Part shown: piece after piece, positions 36,401-45,027 of the stretch
Numbering within the stretch: position 1 is the first letter of the stretch
Layout: each line of letters opens with the position of its first letter
Assembly: GCA_008638375.1 (NCBI GenBank)
Contig: CM018048.1
Coordinates: 1,885,142-1,949,141, forward strand
DNA: 64,000 nucleotides
Direction of reading: 5' to 3'
Source: Nyssa sinensis
Lineage: Eukaryota > Streptophyta > Magnoliopsida > Cornales > Nyssaceae
Made by a program: the position numbers and the translations under genes
The notes under the pieces: model-generated
What the model was told of the DNA's origin: nothing
Databases searched by the model: none
The model's input: only the letters and a program-made list of their open reading frames with translations

Positions 36401-37356
36401 CACTAAGTTACTGTATAAAAGAAATCAAAATTATGATGCTCTTTCTTTCAGGAATCAATGACAGATTTCAGCAGGCACTCAGACCAGAGTGTTGGGGTTA
36501 GCGATTCTTCCTCTGGCAATATGATTTCTCCAAAACGAAAGAAAACTCTGAAGACCACCAATGCATACTTCTATTGGGTAACTCGGGAGCAAGGCTCATT
36601 TGATTGGTTTAAAGGAGTGATGAATGAAGTTGCTGAACTTGATCAAAGGGTGATGTAAAACATTACAATCCTCCGATATCTAGATTGTTGTTTCGTGAGT
36701 TTGTTGATTATTAACATTGCCATTTTTGGAATTCAGGGTGTCATTGAGATGCACAACTACTTGACCAGCGTGTACGAAGAAGGGGATGCCAGATCAGCCC
36801 TCATCACCATGGTCCAAGCACTAAACCATGCTAAGAATGGGGTTGATATTGTATCTGGAACTAGGGTAAGATTGATATCTTTCAAATGTTTCTATTCTAC
36901 AATTGCCTTGATTGACTAATTCATGTTTCCATTATGTTATCAGTAGATTAACGTCAATAATTTGACCACGTATTCATTTAGATAAGATCTTTTAGGAAAA
37001 TGGCCTTACAATTTTGACACCTTAAGTTGGTGGGCTGTCTTGTCTGACTAATTACGACATCTTGGATTTGTATTGACAGGTGAGAACCCATTTTGCAAGG
37101 CCTAATTGGAAAAAGGTTTTCTCTAAAACGTGTACAAAGCACGCTAATGCAAGGATAGGTGAGTCACTCTCCATCAGAATTATGTAGGTGAGGAGAATTT
37201 TGCTTTCTTCTGATATCATTATTCTGGTTTTGACAATTTGGAGCAGGAGTTTTTTACTGTGGTGCACCAGTTTTGGCCAAAGAACTTAGCAAGCTCTGCT
37301 ATGAGTATAATCAAAATGGTTCCACCAAGTTTGAATTCCACAAGGAGCATTTTTGA
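26777..37356 (+). CDS. RBOHF: Respiratory burst oxidase homolog F (NADPH oxidase), 14 exons, 949 aa
   Basis: Plasma-membrane oxidase passing electrons from cytosolic NADPH through FAD and two hemes to apoplastic O2, giving superoxide. Exons by eye: 26777-27437, 27540-27699, 27920-27968, 28584-28697, 30600-31022, 34482-34868, 34970-35065, 35196-35311, 35838-36005, 36117-36276, 36452-36649, 36737-36865, 37080-37158, 37247-37356. All introns are GT-AG except intron 3 (GC-AG). The joined frame is open and ends FHKEHF. The acidic N-terminal motif [20 protein letters not shown] and a length near Arabidopsis RBOHF (944 aa, from memory) support F over D or E. A canonical EF-hand loop is D276-E287. 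Heme histidines by NOX spacing are H468/H482 and H571/H584. FAD motif HPFSITS is at 670-676; NADPH motifs are GPYG 733-736 and GLGIGATP 752-759. C918 matches the nitrosylated Cys of RBOHD by distance from the C-terminus. Alanine 12 follows RRW where Arabidopsis has the OST1 target Ser13; Ser13 is adjacent. Confidence 0.93.
27008..27040 (+). repeat. In-frame GCGTCT repeat encoding Ser-Ala dipeptides
   Basis: Inside RBOHF exon 1 a hexanucleotide repeat encodes alternating Ser and Ala at residues 78-86, then Pro. It lies in the variable part of the N-terminal region, before the conserved [14 protein letters not shown] stretch. Length variation here would not shift the frame. Confidence 0.85.
27801..27828 (+). 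other. RBOHF: Echo of the EF-hand exon inside RBOHF intron 2
   Basis: The intron stretch AAGAATGAGGATGGCAGGAC repeats the exon 3 phrase AAGAATGAGGACGGCAGGAT (27927-27946). The similarity covers about 27 bases (27801-27828 against 27922-27948) with about three changes. It lies 100 bp upstream of the real exon and has no proper splice sites, so it is not an exon. It looks like a small local duplication. Confidence 0.55.
27969..28583 (+). other. RBOHF: RBOHF intron 3, GC-AG type, with CT microsatellite
   Basis: Exon 3 ends AAG GAG and the intron begins GCAAGT. It ends AATAG before ATC ATA ATG. The protein runs [13 protein letters not shown] as in the RBOH family, and no GT donor would keep this frame. 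AG|GCAAGT is the consensus of known GC donors. A (CT)n tract at 27990-28025 follows within 25 bases. Confidence 0.8.
28802..29296. mobile_element. Foldback (MITE-like) element, copy 6, in RBOHF intron 4
   Basis: Left end GGTTAAATTACACTGATTTG and right end TAGGTGTAATTTACC are inverted copies. The core has 'aattttgaccaatta', 'attgattaaactctaaattt' and TTTATATAGAATGAAAATAA. It makes up about a quarter of the 1.9-kb intron 4 (28698-30599), whose remainder holds a (TG)n tract at 29627-29644 and AT-rich DNA without a gene. Confidence 0.55.
31220..31365 (-). mobile_element. Possible antisense SINE remnant in RBOHF intron 5
   Basis: Read on the minus strand, TAGTTGAGCGATA (31334-31346) resembles an A box, and GAGTTTAAGTCTCC (31290-31303) a B box with normal spacing. 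No A-tail or target-site duplication is evident, so this is tentative. Confidence 0.3.
31780..32017 (+). mobile_element. SINE in RBOHF intron 5, perfect 15-bp target-site duplication
   Basis: The body has an A box (TAGCGTACTTGG, 31791-31802) and a B box (GGTTCGACTCC, 31845-31855). It ends ACGTTATCCC followed by about 15 A. ATCATTACCAAAGGG flanks it on both sides (31765-31779 and 32018-32032) without a mismatch. The tRNA-derived head and poly(A) tail identify it as a SINE moved by LINE-type reverse transcription. It has the same orientation as RBOHF. The perfect duplication suggests a fairly recent insertion. Confidence 0.88.
32716..32937 (-). mobile_element. SINE in RBOHF intron 5, antisense, 10-bp target-site duplication
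   Basis: On the minus strand it carries an A-box-like CCAATTGGTAAGGACGG and a B-box-like GGTTTCGAGTTTAA, and ends in AAAAAAAAG. AACGACAAAT occurs on both sides (32706-32715 and 32938-32947). It is more diverged than the SINE at 31780 and is probably a different family. Confidence 0.7.
33467..33498. repeat. (TTG)n microsatellite in RBOHF intron 5
   Basis: About ten GTT units follow a T run. The rest of intron 5 (31023-34481, 3.46 kb) holds the two SINEs and AT-rich DNA. At 33780-33860 a phrase beginning 'agatacaagatttacgtaat' resembles a repeat common in plant genomes (from memory), as does 58672-58730. Confidence 0.8.
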
Positions 37357-37500
37357 AAGTACCCTCTCATCTCTAACACTTTCATTAATTTTCAAAATTA
37401 GAATTATTGTAATAAACTCAAAAAAAAAAAAAAAAAAAAACAGAAGAAGAAGAAGAAGAAGAAGAAGAAGAAGCAGGAAACATTGTACAGTTATTGGTAG
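37357..37500 (+). terminator. RBOHF: RBOHF 3' end region with poly(A)-signal-like AATAAA
   Basis: AATAAA occurs at about 37411, roughly 55 bases after the stop codon. It is followed by a genomic run of about 21 A (37420-37440) and an (AAG)n tract (37442-37473). The signal is close to the stop, so a longer 3' UTR with other sites is possible. Confidence 0.4.
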
Positions 37501-38679
37501 AAAAGGAGAAAGGCTAAAGAAAAAGAAGTGTATGTATACAGATATTATTATATGTAGCTATCGGTTTCACATACCAACCACAACCAAAAAAAATTGGTTC
37601 TGGTGGACCCAAGATGGCATTTATGTTTGTGGGAGAAGAGTGCGTTACAGCTGAAAGAGGGTGACCAAATTGACAAGGATGTGGCAGTGGCATGCATGAT
37701 TTGTGGACATTCATGAAAGGGACAGTTTGATCCCAAAGGGAACATGTGGTAGGTCTTGCTAACTCTAGGTTACTTTTGTTTGTTGAACGGAACTCTTCCA
37801 ATTTCTCGACGTGGCCATGAGAATCTTTCTGGAACGACGACATTGATATAGATGTTGACGTGGATTTTTTGGCTTTTATTTTCTTGTTTACATTACAATA
37901 TAGAAATAGAAATTTTATATGTAAATGAAAATTTTATATGGTCCCTCTTCTTTTTGACCTCTCAATTTGAATACTAGTGTATGTAAGAAAGAAAGCATGG
38001 AATGTTTGGGCATTCCCTTGAAAATTGAATGAGCAAACCATGGTTTTATATTGGATTTTTAATGATTCCATTGCAAAATAAATTTGTTTCTTACTAAGTT
38101 TTGATCTATTGTGATGCAGATGTATCCACGTCCTTGAAACGGTCAAAACCCATTAATTTAAATAGAAAATTCATGCTACTACCAAGTGCTATTTCCAATA
38201 ATTCCTATAAAGAACTTAAAGCAACGTATTGAGAATCATGGATCCTACTCTCAAAAACTTATACATACTTGAATTGAAAACCTCTTGAAAACATAATTTT
38301 TTTATTCTCAAGAGCATACCATGCTAAAGAGTATTTAGATGATCATAAAGTTAATTATCTAACATTAAGGTTTATTCTCAATTATATAGATACCAAGAGA
38401 GAATTAGATAAGGTCTTTTGATAAAATTTTGAAGACACCCTTTTCATTTGAGAGGGGATTACTCCACATCATAATCAGATGTGGTGTGATTGTTTCTCAC
38501 AAACTCAATTATTTTTCTAAATTCATGATAAGAGTATAGTATTTAATATTTTTAATTCCTTTATATTTAGTTGTGTGACATTTTCTGTTTAAGTGAGCTG
38601 ATTAATTAATTTATTGAATTAGGGATGCATTGATGGTAAAAGAATAATATTATACAATTTTTAGCTTTTAAACAGATTT
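37501..38679. other. Intergenic DNA downstream of RBOHF
   Basis: Several overlapping short ORFs on both strands around 37514-37843 have no recognisable domain. Part may be RBOHF 3' UTR. No element boundaries seen. Confidence 0.45.
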
Positions 38680-40268
38680 GACCTATAGAGTTTCATTTGA
38701 GATTTGGATGGTGTTAGAGTTCGAGAATGAGGAAGTGGTCTTTATGAAATTTGTAGAGGACGTCTTGGGCTTTTCAGAAAGTTCTGGTTTGTAAAACTCC
38801 GAGTTCATTTGGGCCTCCAAATATTGTTTCGAAATCCAGTTTGGAAAGCTATTCCGTGCAATAAAATTCTGTCCGACTAATCAATTTTAATGTGTCATAA
38901 CTTGAGTTTCTGAACTTCAAATCAGGTGATTCAAAATTCCATAATTATCTACACATCCAGGGCTACAACTTTCATGAAGTGGCCGAATCAAGAATCAGTA
39001 GTTTTCAGATGGAAAAACAGCTTGCAAGTTTTAGCACAATATTGATAATTTTAGTAAATCAGTTCTGTGCAGTGGGCTGCGTCCTTCATGGGCTGGGGTT
39101 GGTGGGGTTGGTTTGTGCGGCTGGGCTTGCGCTGGAACGGCTGCAGGAAAAAGCAAAAGGGAGAAAAAGCAGAAGAAAAAGACAAGAAAGAAAAAAAAGG
39201 AAAAGTCAAAATGTTGTTGTGGACCCATGAACAAAAAGAAAAATAAAGAAAAAGAAACCAAAGTGGGGCAGGCGCTGGCGTGAGGCTGGGAAAAGAGGGC
39301 AGCAGGTTCTGGGGATAAAAAGAGAGTTTTGTGCGGTGCAAAAGGGAGGAGGCGGCTGCGCGGCGCAAATTGGAGGAGGGCTGTGCGGCAGAACGGAAAA
39401 TAGGACAGTGATTTATTAGTTTTTTTTATTCAAATATGTTAGGTTAGATTTTTAATACAGTTTAAGAAAATTTTGAATCTTCATTACAATTTAATGGTTA
39501 AATCAATTTAGTAACGTTATTTTTTTCTTTTCTTATGAATTTGTTCAAGATAATCTATTTTAATTGTTTTATTGATATGTAGTTTGATTGATTTAATCAG
39601 TCCTGCTAGATTGATCAGATTATTATCAATTGCTAAATTCAGGAGGTATATTACGTAATTGATATGGTTTCTAATGAATTGTGACAAATAGTGATAGATG
39701 ATTGTGGATAAGCTTTTGTTTATTGCTATGATTATCATGACCTAAGTTAAATAGTCCGAGCTTGTGTGATTGTTGCTTAAAATAATCTAATTTCCTAGAT
39801 ATTAATGCTGCCATTATATTAAATTTAGAGAGCTTGTTCTAAATTGTGTAATGGTTAGAATCTAATGGAGAGCTTGTTTCATTAGTGAGAAATTAAAGAA
39901 AATTTCAGGTAGCAGAGCTTGTTGTTACTTAGGATTATTAGATTCATTAAAGGGTAGAATAATGTTATAATTGATTGATTGTTCCATTAATTGTGAGGGT
40001 GAGATTGAACCGAAGAACTGAAGTTTTAATTCATTGATTTCTGTTATTAATTTAGTTTTCAATCGTAATTAGTTTGATCAAAATTCCAACCCCCCATTTA
40101 TTGTTTTGTTATTAATTGAATTTTAGTTTAGAATTGATCAGAATAAATAAAAAATAAATTGTGAACACTCTCTCTGGGTTCGACCCTTACTCGTCTAGCT
40201 ACTGTGTTTATTATGTTAAGAAGTAAGGTTAATTTATTTTTAAAGTGTTAACGACGCGCTTCCAATTC
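38680..40268 (+). mobile_element. Decayed Ty3/gypsy LTR region (Athila-like), boundaries uncertain
   Basis: The stretch has text typical of plant gypsy LTRs: 'tcataacttgagtttctgaact..aatcaggtgattc', 'gggctacaactttcatgaa', and near its end 'ctctctgggttcgacccttactcgt'. A G/A-rich stretch at 39110-39400 gives short ORFs on both strands but no domain. No PBS or target-site duplication was found. The lineage comes from remembered motif style and is an inference. Confidence 0.4.
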
Positions 40269-40624
40269 ATGAGAAGTTATTTATCATCTGTCTCAAAAAG
40301 TTTTAAAATTTTGTAAGAGGTAGTTATATACCATTTTAGACAGTGACTTGCAGTGGTAATGTAACCGAATAATGTTTCCTTTTTGAATAGAAATTCAGAT
40401 ATACACCAAAGTGAGCAATGACCTAATAATATTACTTTTTTCTTATCAAAAGATAGAGTAGGATTCAATTCTCTGCAGAAGTAAGAGGAGGGGGGGAGGG
40501 GAATTAGCAGGAATTGAAATACAATCAACCCTAACAATATACAATTATACTTATTTAATAGGCGTTTGATGCAATCATTTTCATTTTCCTTCGTCTTTTT
40601 CTTTTTCTTTGATTTATTTAGCTG

Positions 40625-40661
<37 letters not shown>

Positions 40662-41137
40662 CACACACACACATATATTTCTGCCCTACCTTATAAGCAT
40701 GCTTATAGCCCTGTTAATTATGGGCTAATTGAGTATTTCGGAGTCTTGGGCTTTTACCTGGCATGTAGAGTCCTTTCAAATATAGGCTTAACAGTTTGAA
40801 GCCCAATTGTCACGTTAACCCGTACAAGAAATCGCCATGACTTGGCCAGCTTATGGCCCAAAATCGAGTTTTCACTTTTCAGTCGGTGATTAAAGAAAGC
40901 AGTAGGCAGATTTTACAAATGACTTTCTAGAATCAGGTTTCAGCTTCTGGCTAAATTGAATCTGATTTTTCCATGCAAGGGAAGAAAAAAAGGAAGAATT
41001 ATTGATTCTCCTCATGTAAGGTGCTGAAAATAATAGAATAAAGATGAAATCTAATATTTGATATTTTCTTTTACACAAAATAACTACTTTCAGAATATTT
41101 CGGGTTCTTACCCTTGCACGTTTTACCATTATAATAG
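40269..41137. other. Intergenic DNA with a (TA)n(CA)n tract
   Basis: A compound microsatellite occupies about 40629-40674. ORFs reading through it (131 codons minus, 77 codons plus) are low complexity. No gene supported. Confidence 0.5.
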
Positions 41138-41360
41138 GGTCATGTTTGGTACGTAAAAGTAAAATTATTATTTCATGAAATGAAATGAAATGACATAAAA
41201 AATAAAATAAAATGACATAAAATTAATAAGAATTACTTATTTAGGCCAAAAGAATATTTGAAATAATTTTTAATAAAATGTACATTCCATAAAATATGCA
41301 TTTTCAATCATACTAAATAAGAACAAAAAAACACATTTCACCGTATTAAACATGATGTAG
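41138..41360. mobile_element. Possible hAT-type MITE
   Basis: The left end GGGTCATGTTTGGTACG and the right end CGTATTAAACATGATG are inverted copies with two mismatches over about 15 bases. The unit is about 220 bp, AT-rich and non-coding. The target-site duplication is unclear. Confidence 0.4.
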
Positions 41361-41479
41361 GTGTCCACCAAGTAATCATCTCTTAGAAGAATGCTTGGGG
41401 TCATCTGCTGACTTAGGACAAATATAATACCGGTCGAAAAAACATGTATTTTATTTTTGTAAGATTTTATTTTTTTTTA

Positions 41480-41660
41480 ATTTCTCTAAGTATAAGAATT
41501 AGTAGTTTTCTATTCAAATTAATAATCTTTTAATTTTATAAATAAGATGTAATAGACTCTTATTAAACTTTTTTTTTTTTTATCAATAATATACATATTT
41601 CGAATTAAGAGAATTATTCTCTTGTTAAGTAAGTAATTCCGAAGTTTAATTAATAAAGGA
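41480..41660. repeat. Diverged copy of the 191-bp repeat at 11531-11909
   Basis: It shares 'agtataagaattagtagtttt', 'gagaattattctcttgtta' and 'agtaagtaattccg' in the same order, with an added T-rich stretch. It shows the repeat is dispersed. Confidence 0.55.
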
Positions 41661-42907
41661 ATTTGATTTGCTCAATTTTTTTTTTTTTTTTTTGGCGTTT
41701 TGTGTTGTGTCATTCGCGAACACTTGATTAGTTTGTACATTTATTTACAAGATCTGAACGTACACCTAATCGTGTTCAAAATGCATGTCAATATAGAATT
41801 AAAAAAATTATTTTATTTTTGAAACATAGAACTCTTTCAAGTGTGTCTGACCTTTTAAAAAATGACTAAAAAATATTATTGTATAGATTAATTATATAAT
41901 ATAAAACACTTTTTATTTTATTTTATATAATTGGGACGGAACAGGACGGGGTGTCTTCACCCAAAATCCTGATGGGTCTGCATGTAATTTTTTCCAAACC
42001 CATCCTATTAAAGATGAGTTTTCAACGAAACGAGTTAAATTGTCATTCCTAACTACTATACCAAATAAGAGTCCACCAAATAATTATCCTTTATTCCTTA
42101 AAAGAATGTATATTCATCAGATTATTATTATTTTTTAATCGCCAAAAAGGATATATAATATTATTACATTAGAAAGAGTACACCTCAAAAAAAAAAAGCA
42201 AAAAAAAACATACAATCCCATAATACAAATTGCTCAAGACCCACCCACTCCCAGAACAATTCCCTATTTAAACTAGTTGGCAAGGTACCAACAGAGAAGG
42301 AGCACTAAGAGAATACAATCTACCTATGAAGACCACCTGATGCAATATAATAAAACCAGAGAAGACCAACTGAGTGGTGTGTGTATTTCAACTTATTTGG
42401 AAGATGTGAACGCGTGAAATACATGTATCGTAACACTTCCAGAAATGACAGAGCAGACATGGAAGGCCCACTTCCATGAGGCCAAGTCCAGTATTGGAAG
42501 AACCAAAGAAGGGATGGTGGGTCAGAATCAACGGTCTATGAAGGAATTCTCGAACGTCGGAGAGGCCCAAATAAAATAAGAACTTGAAATTGGCCTCCGG
42601 ACCTGCCCATGATACATCCCAATTGTTAAGTCTGATTGAACCCAAAGGGCCCAACAGAGTATGGTCTAGTTTGGCTGCCACTATTTACAGACTACAAACT
42701 GGAGTTCATCCATTGACGAAGTCATTACCATGCATATTGCGCTGTCCCCAATGGCGGCTGTTGACAATGCCATTTGTATGTGAGAGAGAAATATTGGCAG
42801 CATGTCCCACTACCATGCTATATTTTATAAAGACACATTGTGTGTGTATATATATATATATATAAATATATAATATATATGTGTACACATATATCACATA
42901 TTATATA
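41661..42907. other. AT-rich intergenic DNA
   Basis: The 93- and 97-codon ORFs at 42388-42865 overlap on opposite strands and have no recognisable domain; the plus one ends in the TA tract at 42845-42885. No gene supported. Confidence 0.45.
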
Positions 42908-43241
42908 ATAAATTAGATTGATCTTTTCTAAAATTTTTGATAATTATACTAATTTCTTTTATTTTATTTGATAAATTACAGATATTTCTTTCAGTCATTT
43001 TTTTTAAAATTACAAAACTTTTTCTTTTTTATTTTATACATTTTTTAATTTTGATCTATTTTTTTCTTTGATTTTTTTTTTCATTTTCAAATATTGATTA
43101 AAACTTTAAATTTATTATTTATATATATATATTTATTTATTTGGATGAGTATTTATAATTTGTTAATAAAATTATAACAAATAAATGTAATTTTAGAAAT
43201 ATAAAAAAAAATTAGTGTAATTGTTAAAAATTTGAAAAAAA
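42908..43241. mobile_element. Foldback (MITE-like) element, copy 7
   Basis: It contains family phrases ('attttatttgataaattacag', 'atattgattaaaactttaaattt') and a right arm 'attagtgtaattgttaaaaattt'. Part of the centre and right arm is missing, replaced by a TA-rich stretch at about 43118-43135. Confidence 0.45.
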
Positions 43242-43264
43242 ATTCTTGCTATTTTCCTCCCCCT

Positions 43265-43301
<37 letters not shown>

Positions 43302-43392
43302 CTATTATATAAGCGGAGGCAGAATTCAGGGGTACGTACAGGAAGTCCTCTCTGGCTGGCGTGATCTATATATATATATATATATATATAGT
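43265..43392. repeat. Microsatellites (CA)n(TA)n and (TA)n
   Basis: A CA/TA compound tract lies at about 43265-43303 and a second TA tract at about 43366-43390, with about 60 bp of unique sequence between. Confidence 0.85.
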
Positions 43393-43504
43393 GATGTTCT
43401 TAGCTCTTGCTTGCTGTTTTTTCACCATCCGTTTTCAAAGTTTCTAGGCGTTCTTGTTTGATTGTTAATTAAAAGATATTTAATTTCATACACGCGTAGC
43501 GTGA

Positions 43505-43803
43505 AGATTACATTGTATTTTTCTCATCAAGCTACACCATCTAGAAGAGGCACATTTCAAATTTAACGCTTTCTTCGGCCCCAAAGTCAATATCCGTTTT
43601 GTTTTGGATTTTGGAATTCTAAATGGGATTTAACTCACTGAGTCAATGAGTTAGATTACATTGTATTTTTCTCATCAAGCTACACCATCTAGAAGAGGCA
43701 CCTTTCAAATTTAATGCTTTCTTCGCCACCAAAAGTCAATTTGTCAAACTTTGTTTTGGATTTTGGAATTCTAAATGGGATTTAACTCACTGAGTCAATG
43801 AGT
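43505..43803. repeat. Tandem duplication, unit about 148-151 bp, upstream of the LEA_2 gene
   Basis: The two copies start at 43505 and 43653 with AGATTACATTGTATTTTTCT and end with ACTCACTGAGTCAATGAGTT. They differ by a few substitutions and a short indel. The second copy ends about 670 bp before the LEA_2 start codon. The shared ACTCANTGAGT palindrome is doubled by this event. Confidence 0.85.
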
Positions 43804-44329
43804 TAGATTAGAAATTAGTTAATCCGTTTGAATATAGGACAAACATAATTCCAAAAGTGCACCCAAAAAAATAAAGATTATCACCTAGAATAATTGAAAA
43901 TTTTAAAGATATATTCAACCCAGATGAATTAAACATACATTATCACTCAAGTGAATATCATTTTATTTATGCATTTTTTTTTCTCCAGATACAATTTAAA
44001 TTACTAAATGAAAAAAGAAGACGAAGAAGAAAAGATCCACAAACTGTACTATAGTAGCTAATTTATTTGGTTATTTTTAAAATACTACAAAATTTTATTG
44101 GAATAAGTTTATTATAATTTTGTTTGCAGGGTTAGAACTGACCTGGTTGAGTCAACCCAGCCAAAAAATGGTGAACCCAACGAATCTTTCAATTGGAGTC
44201 CCGCTTGAAGGCTTTAACGGACGGAGTAAATAGTAGTAGGAATAGTCAAAAGTCCACCAAACACATCTTAAATCACTAGGAAGAAGACTAGAAATTTCAT
44301 GTCTTTCATAGTACAGGTTTTTATATCTA

Positions 44330-44341
44330 TCTATATATATA
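44330..44341 (+). promoter_or_regulatory. TATA box of the LEA_2 gene
   Basis: TCTATATATATA lies about 130 bases before the ATG, a usual distance for a plant gene with a leader of about 100 bases. Confidence 0.5.
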
Positions 44342-44469
44342 CATCCATCCCTTCCCTCCAAAACACACAACCCATCCAATTGCTTTGAGCTTTCTGTAAT
44401 CGCAAGTCCCAACCCAGAAAAGAGTACTAGCAAAAGTTCATTCTCAAAAAAACATCCCAGAAATTAGTC

Positions 44470-45027
44470 ATGTCGAAAGGAGAAGGGAAGCGAAACAACA
44501 AAAAATGCTTAGCATATATTGTTGCCTTTGTTGTGTTTCAGACTGCAATCATCACAGTCTTTGCACTAACCGTGATGAAAATCAAAAGTCCTAAAGTCAG
44601 GTTTGGCACCGTCTCAGTCGAAAATTTCAGCACTGGCGACACCAATTCACCTTCTCTTAGCATGAGATTGGTGACCCAGTTCGCTATAAAGAACACAAAC
44701 TTTGGTCATTTCAAATACGATAACAGCACTGTCACCATTCTATACGGTGGCAGTCCCGTTGGGGAAGCTTTTATTCCAAGGGGACGTGCCAAGGCACGCC
44801 AGACCAGGAGGTTCCCTGTTACAGTGGACATCGGTCCTGTGCAGCTATCGGGCAATCCTAACTTGGCAAATGACATCAACTCGGGGATTTTGACGCTGAC
44901 CAGCCAGGCCAGGTTGAGCGGAAAGGTGGAGTTGATGAAGGTGATCAAGAAGAAAAAGTCTGGTAATATGAGGTGCACCTTGAATATCAATTTGGGGACG
45001 CGTGTCATGGAGTCGCAGTGCAATTGA
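44470..45027 (+). CDS. LEA_2 / NDR1-HIN1-like (NHL) membrane protein, 185 aa
   Basis: The single-exon frame starts at ATG 44470 and ends at TGA 45025-45027. The protein has a short basic N-terminus (KGEGKRNNKK), one membrane segment at about residues 14-36 (CLAYIVAFVVFQTAIITVFA), then an LEA_2/WHy-type beta-rich domain at about 40-185 with the family motif 'FAIKNTNFGHFKYDNSTVTI' near residues 70-90 and a Cys near the end (ESQCN). Known members are plasma-membrane or ER proteins linked to stress and defence; the biochemical role is usually unknown. The size is normal for small NHL/LEA_2 proteins. No frameshift is seen and codon use looks ordinary. The exact subfamily cannot be told by eye. Confidence 0.85.
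   Translation: MSKGEGKRNNKKCLAYIVAFVVFQTAIITVFALTVMKIKSPKVRFGTVSVENFSTGDTNSPSLSMRLVTQFAIKNTNFGHFKYDNSTVTILYGGSPVGEAFIPRGRAKARQTRRFPVTVDIGPVQLSGNPNLANDINSGILTLTSQARLSGKVELMKVIKKKKSGNMRCTLNINLGTRVMESQCN

Noticed and set aside
37420..37473. Poly(A) tract as evidence of a processed retrogene
   Set aside because: RBOHF has 13 introns, so it is not a retrocopy. The A run plus (AAG)n is a simple repeat in or after the 3' UTR.
38979..39368. Overlapping ORFs of 76-105 codons on both strands
   Set aside because: They come from an A/G-rich low-complexity stretch within a decayed LTR region and have no domain.
40277..40799. ORFs of 131 and 77 codons across the TA/CA tract
   Set aside because: Both read through a microsatellite and T-rich DNA on opposite strands. 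No protein family is recognised.
44152..44433. 93-codon minus-strand ORF upstream of the LEA_2 gene
   Set aside because: It overlaps the promoter and leader of the LEA_2 gene and has no recognisable domain.
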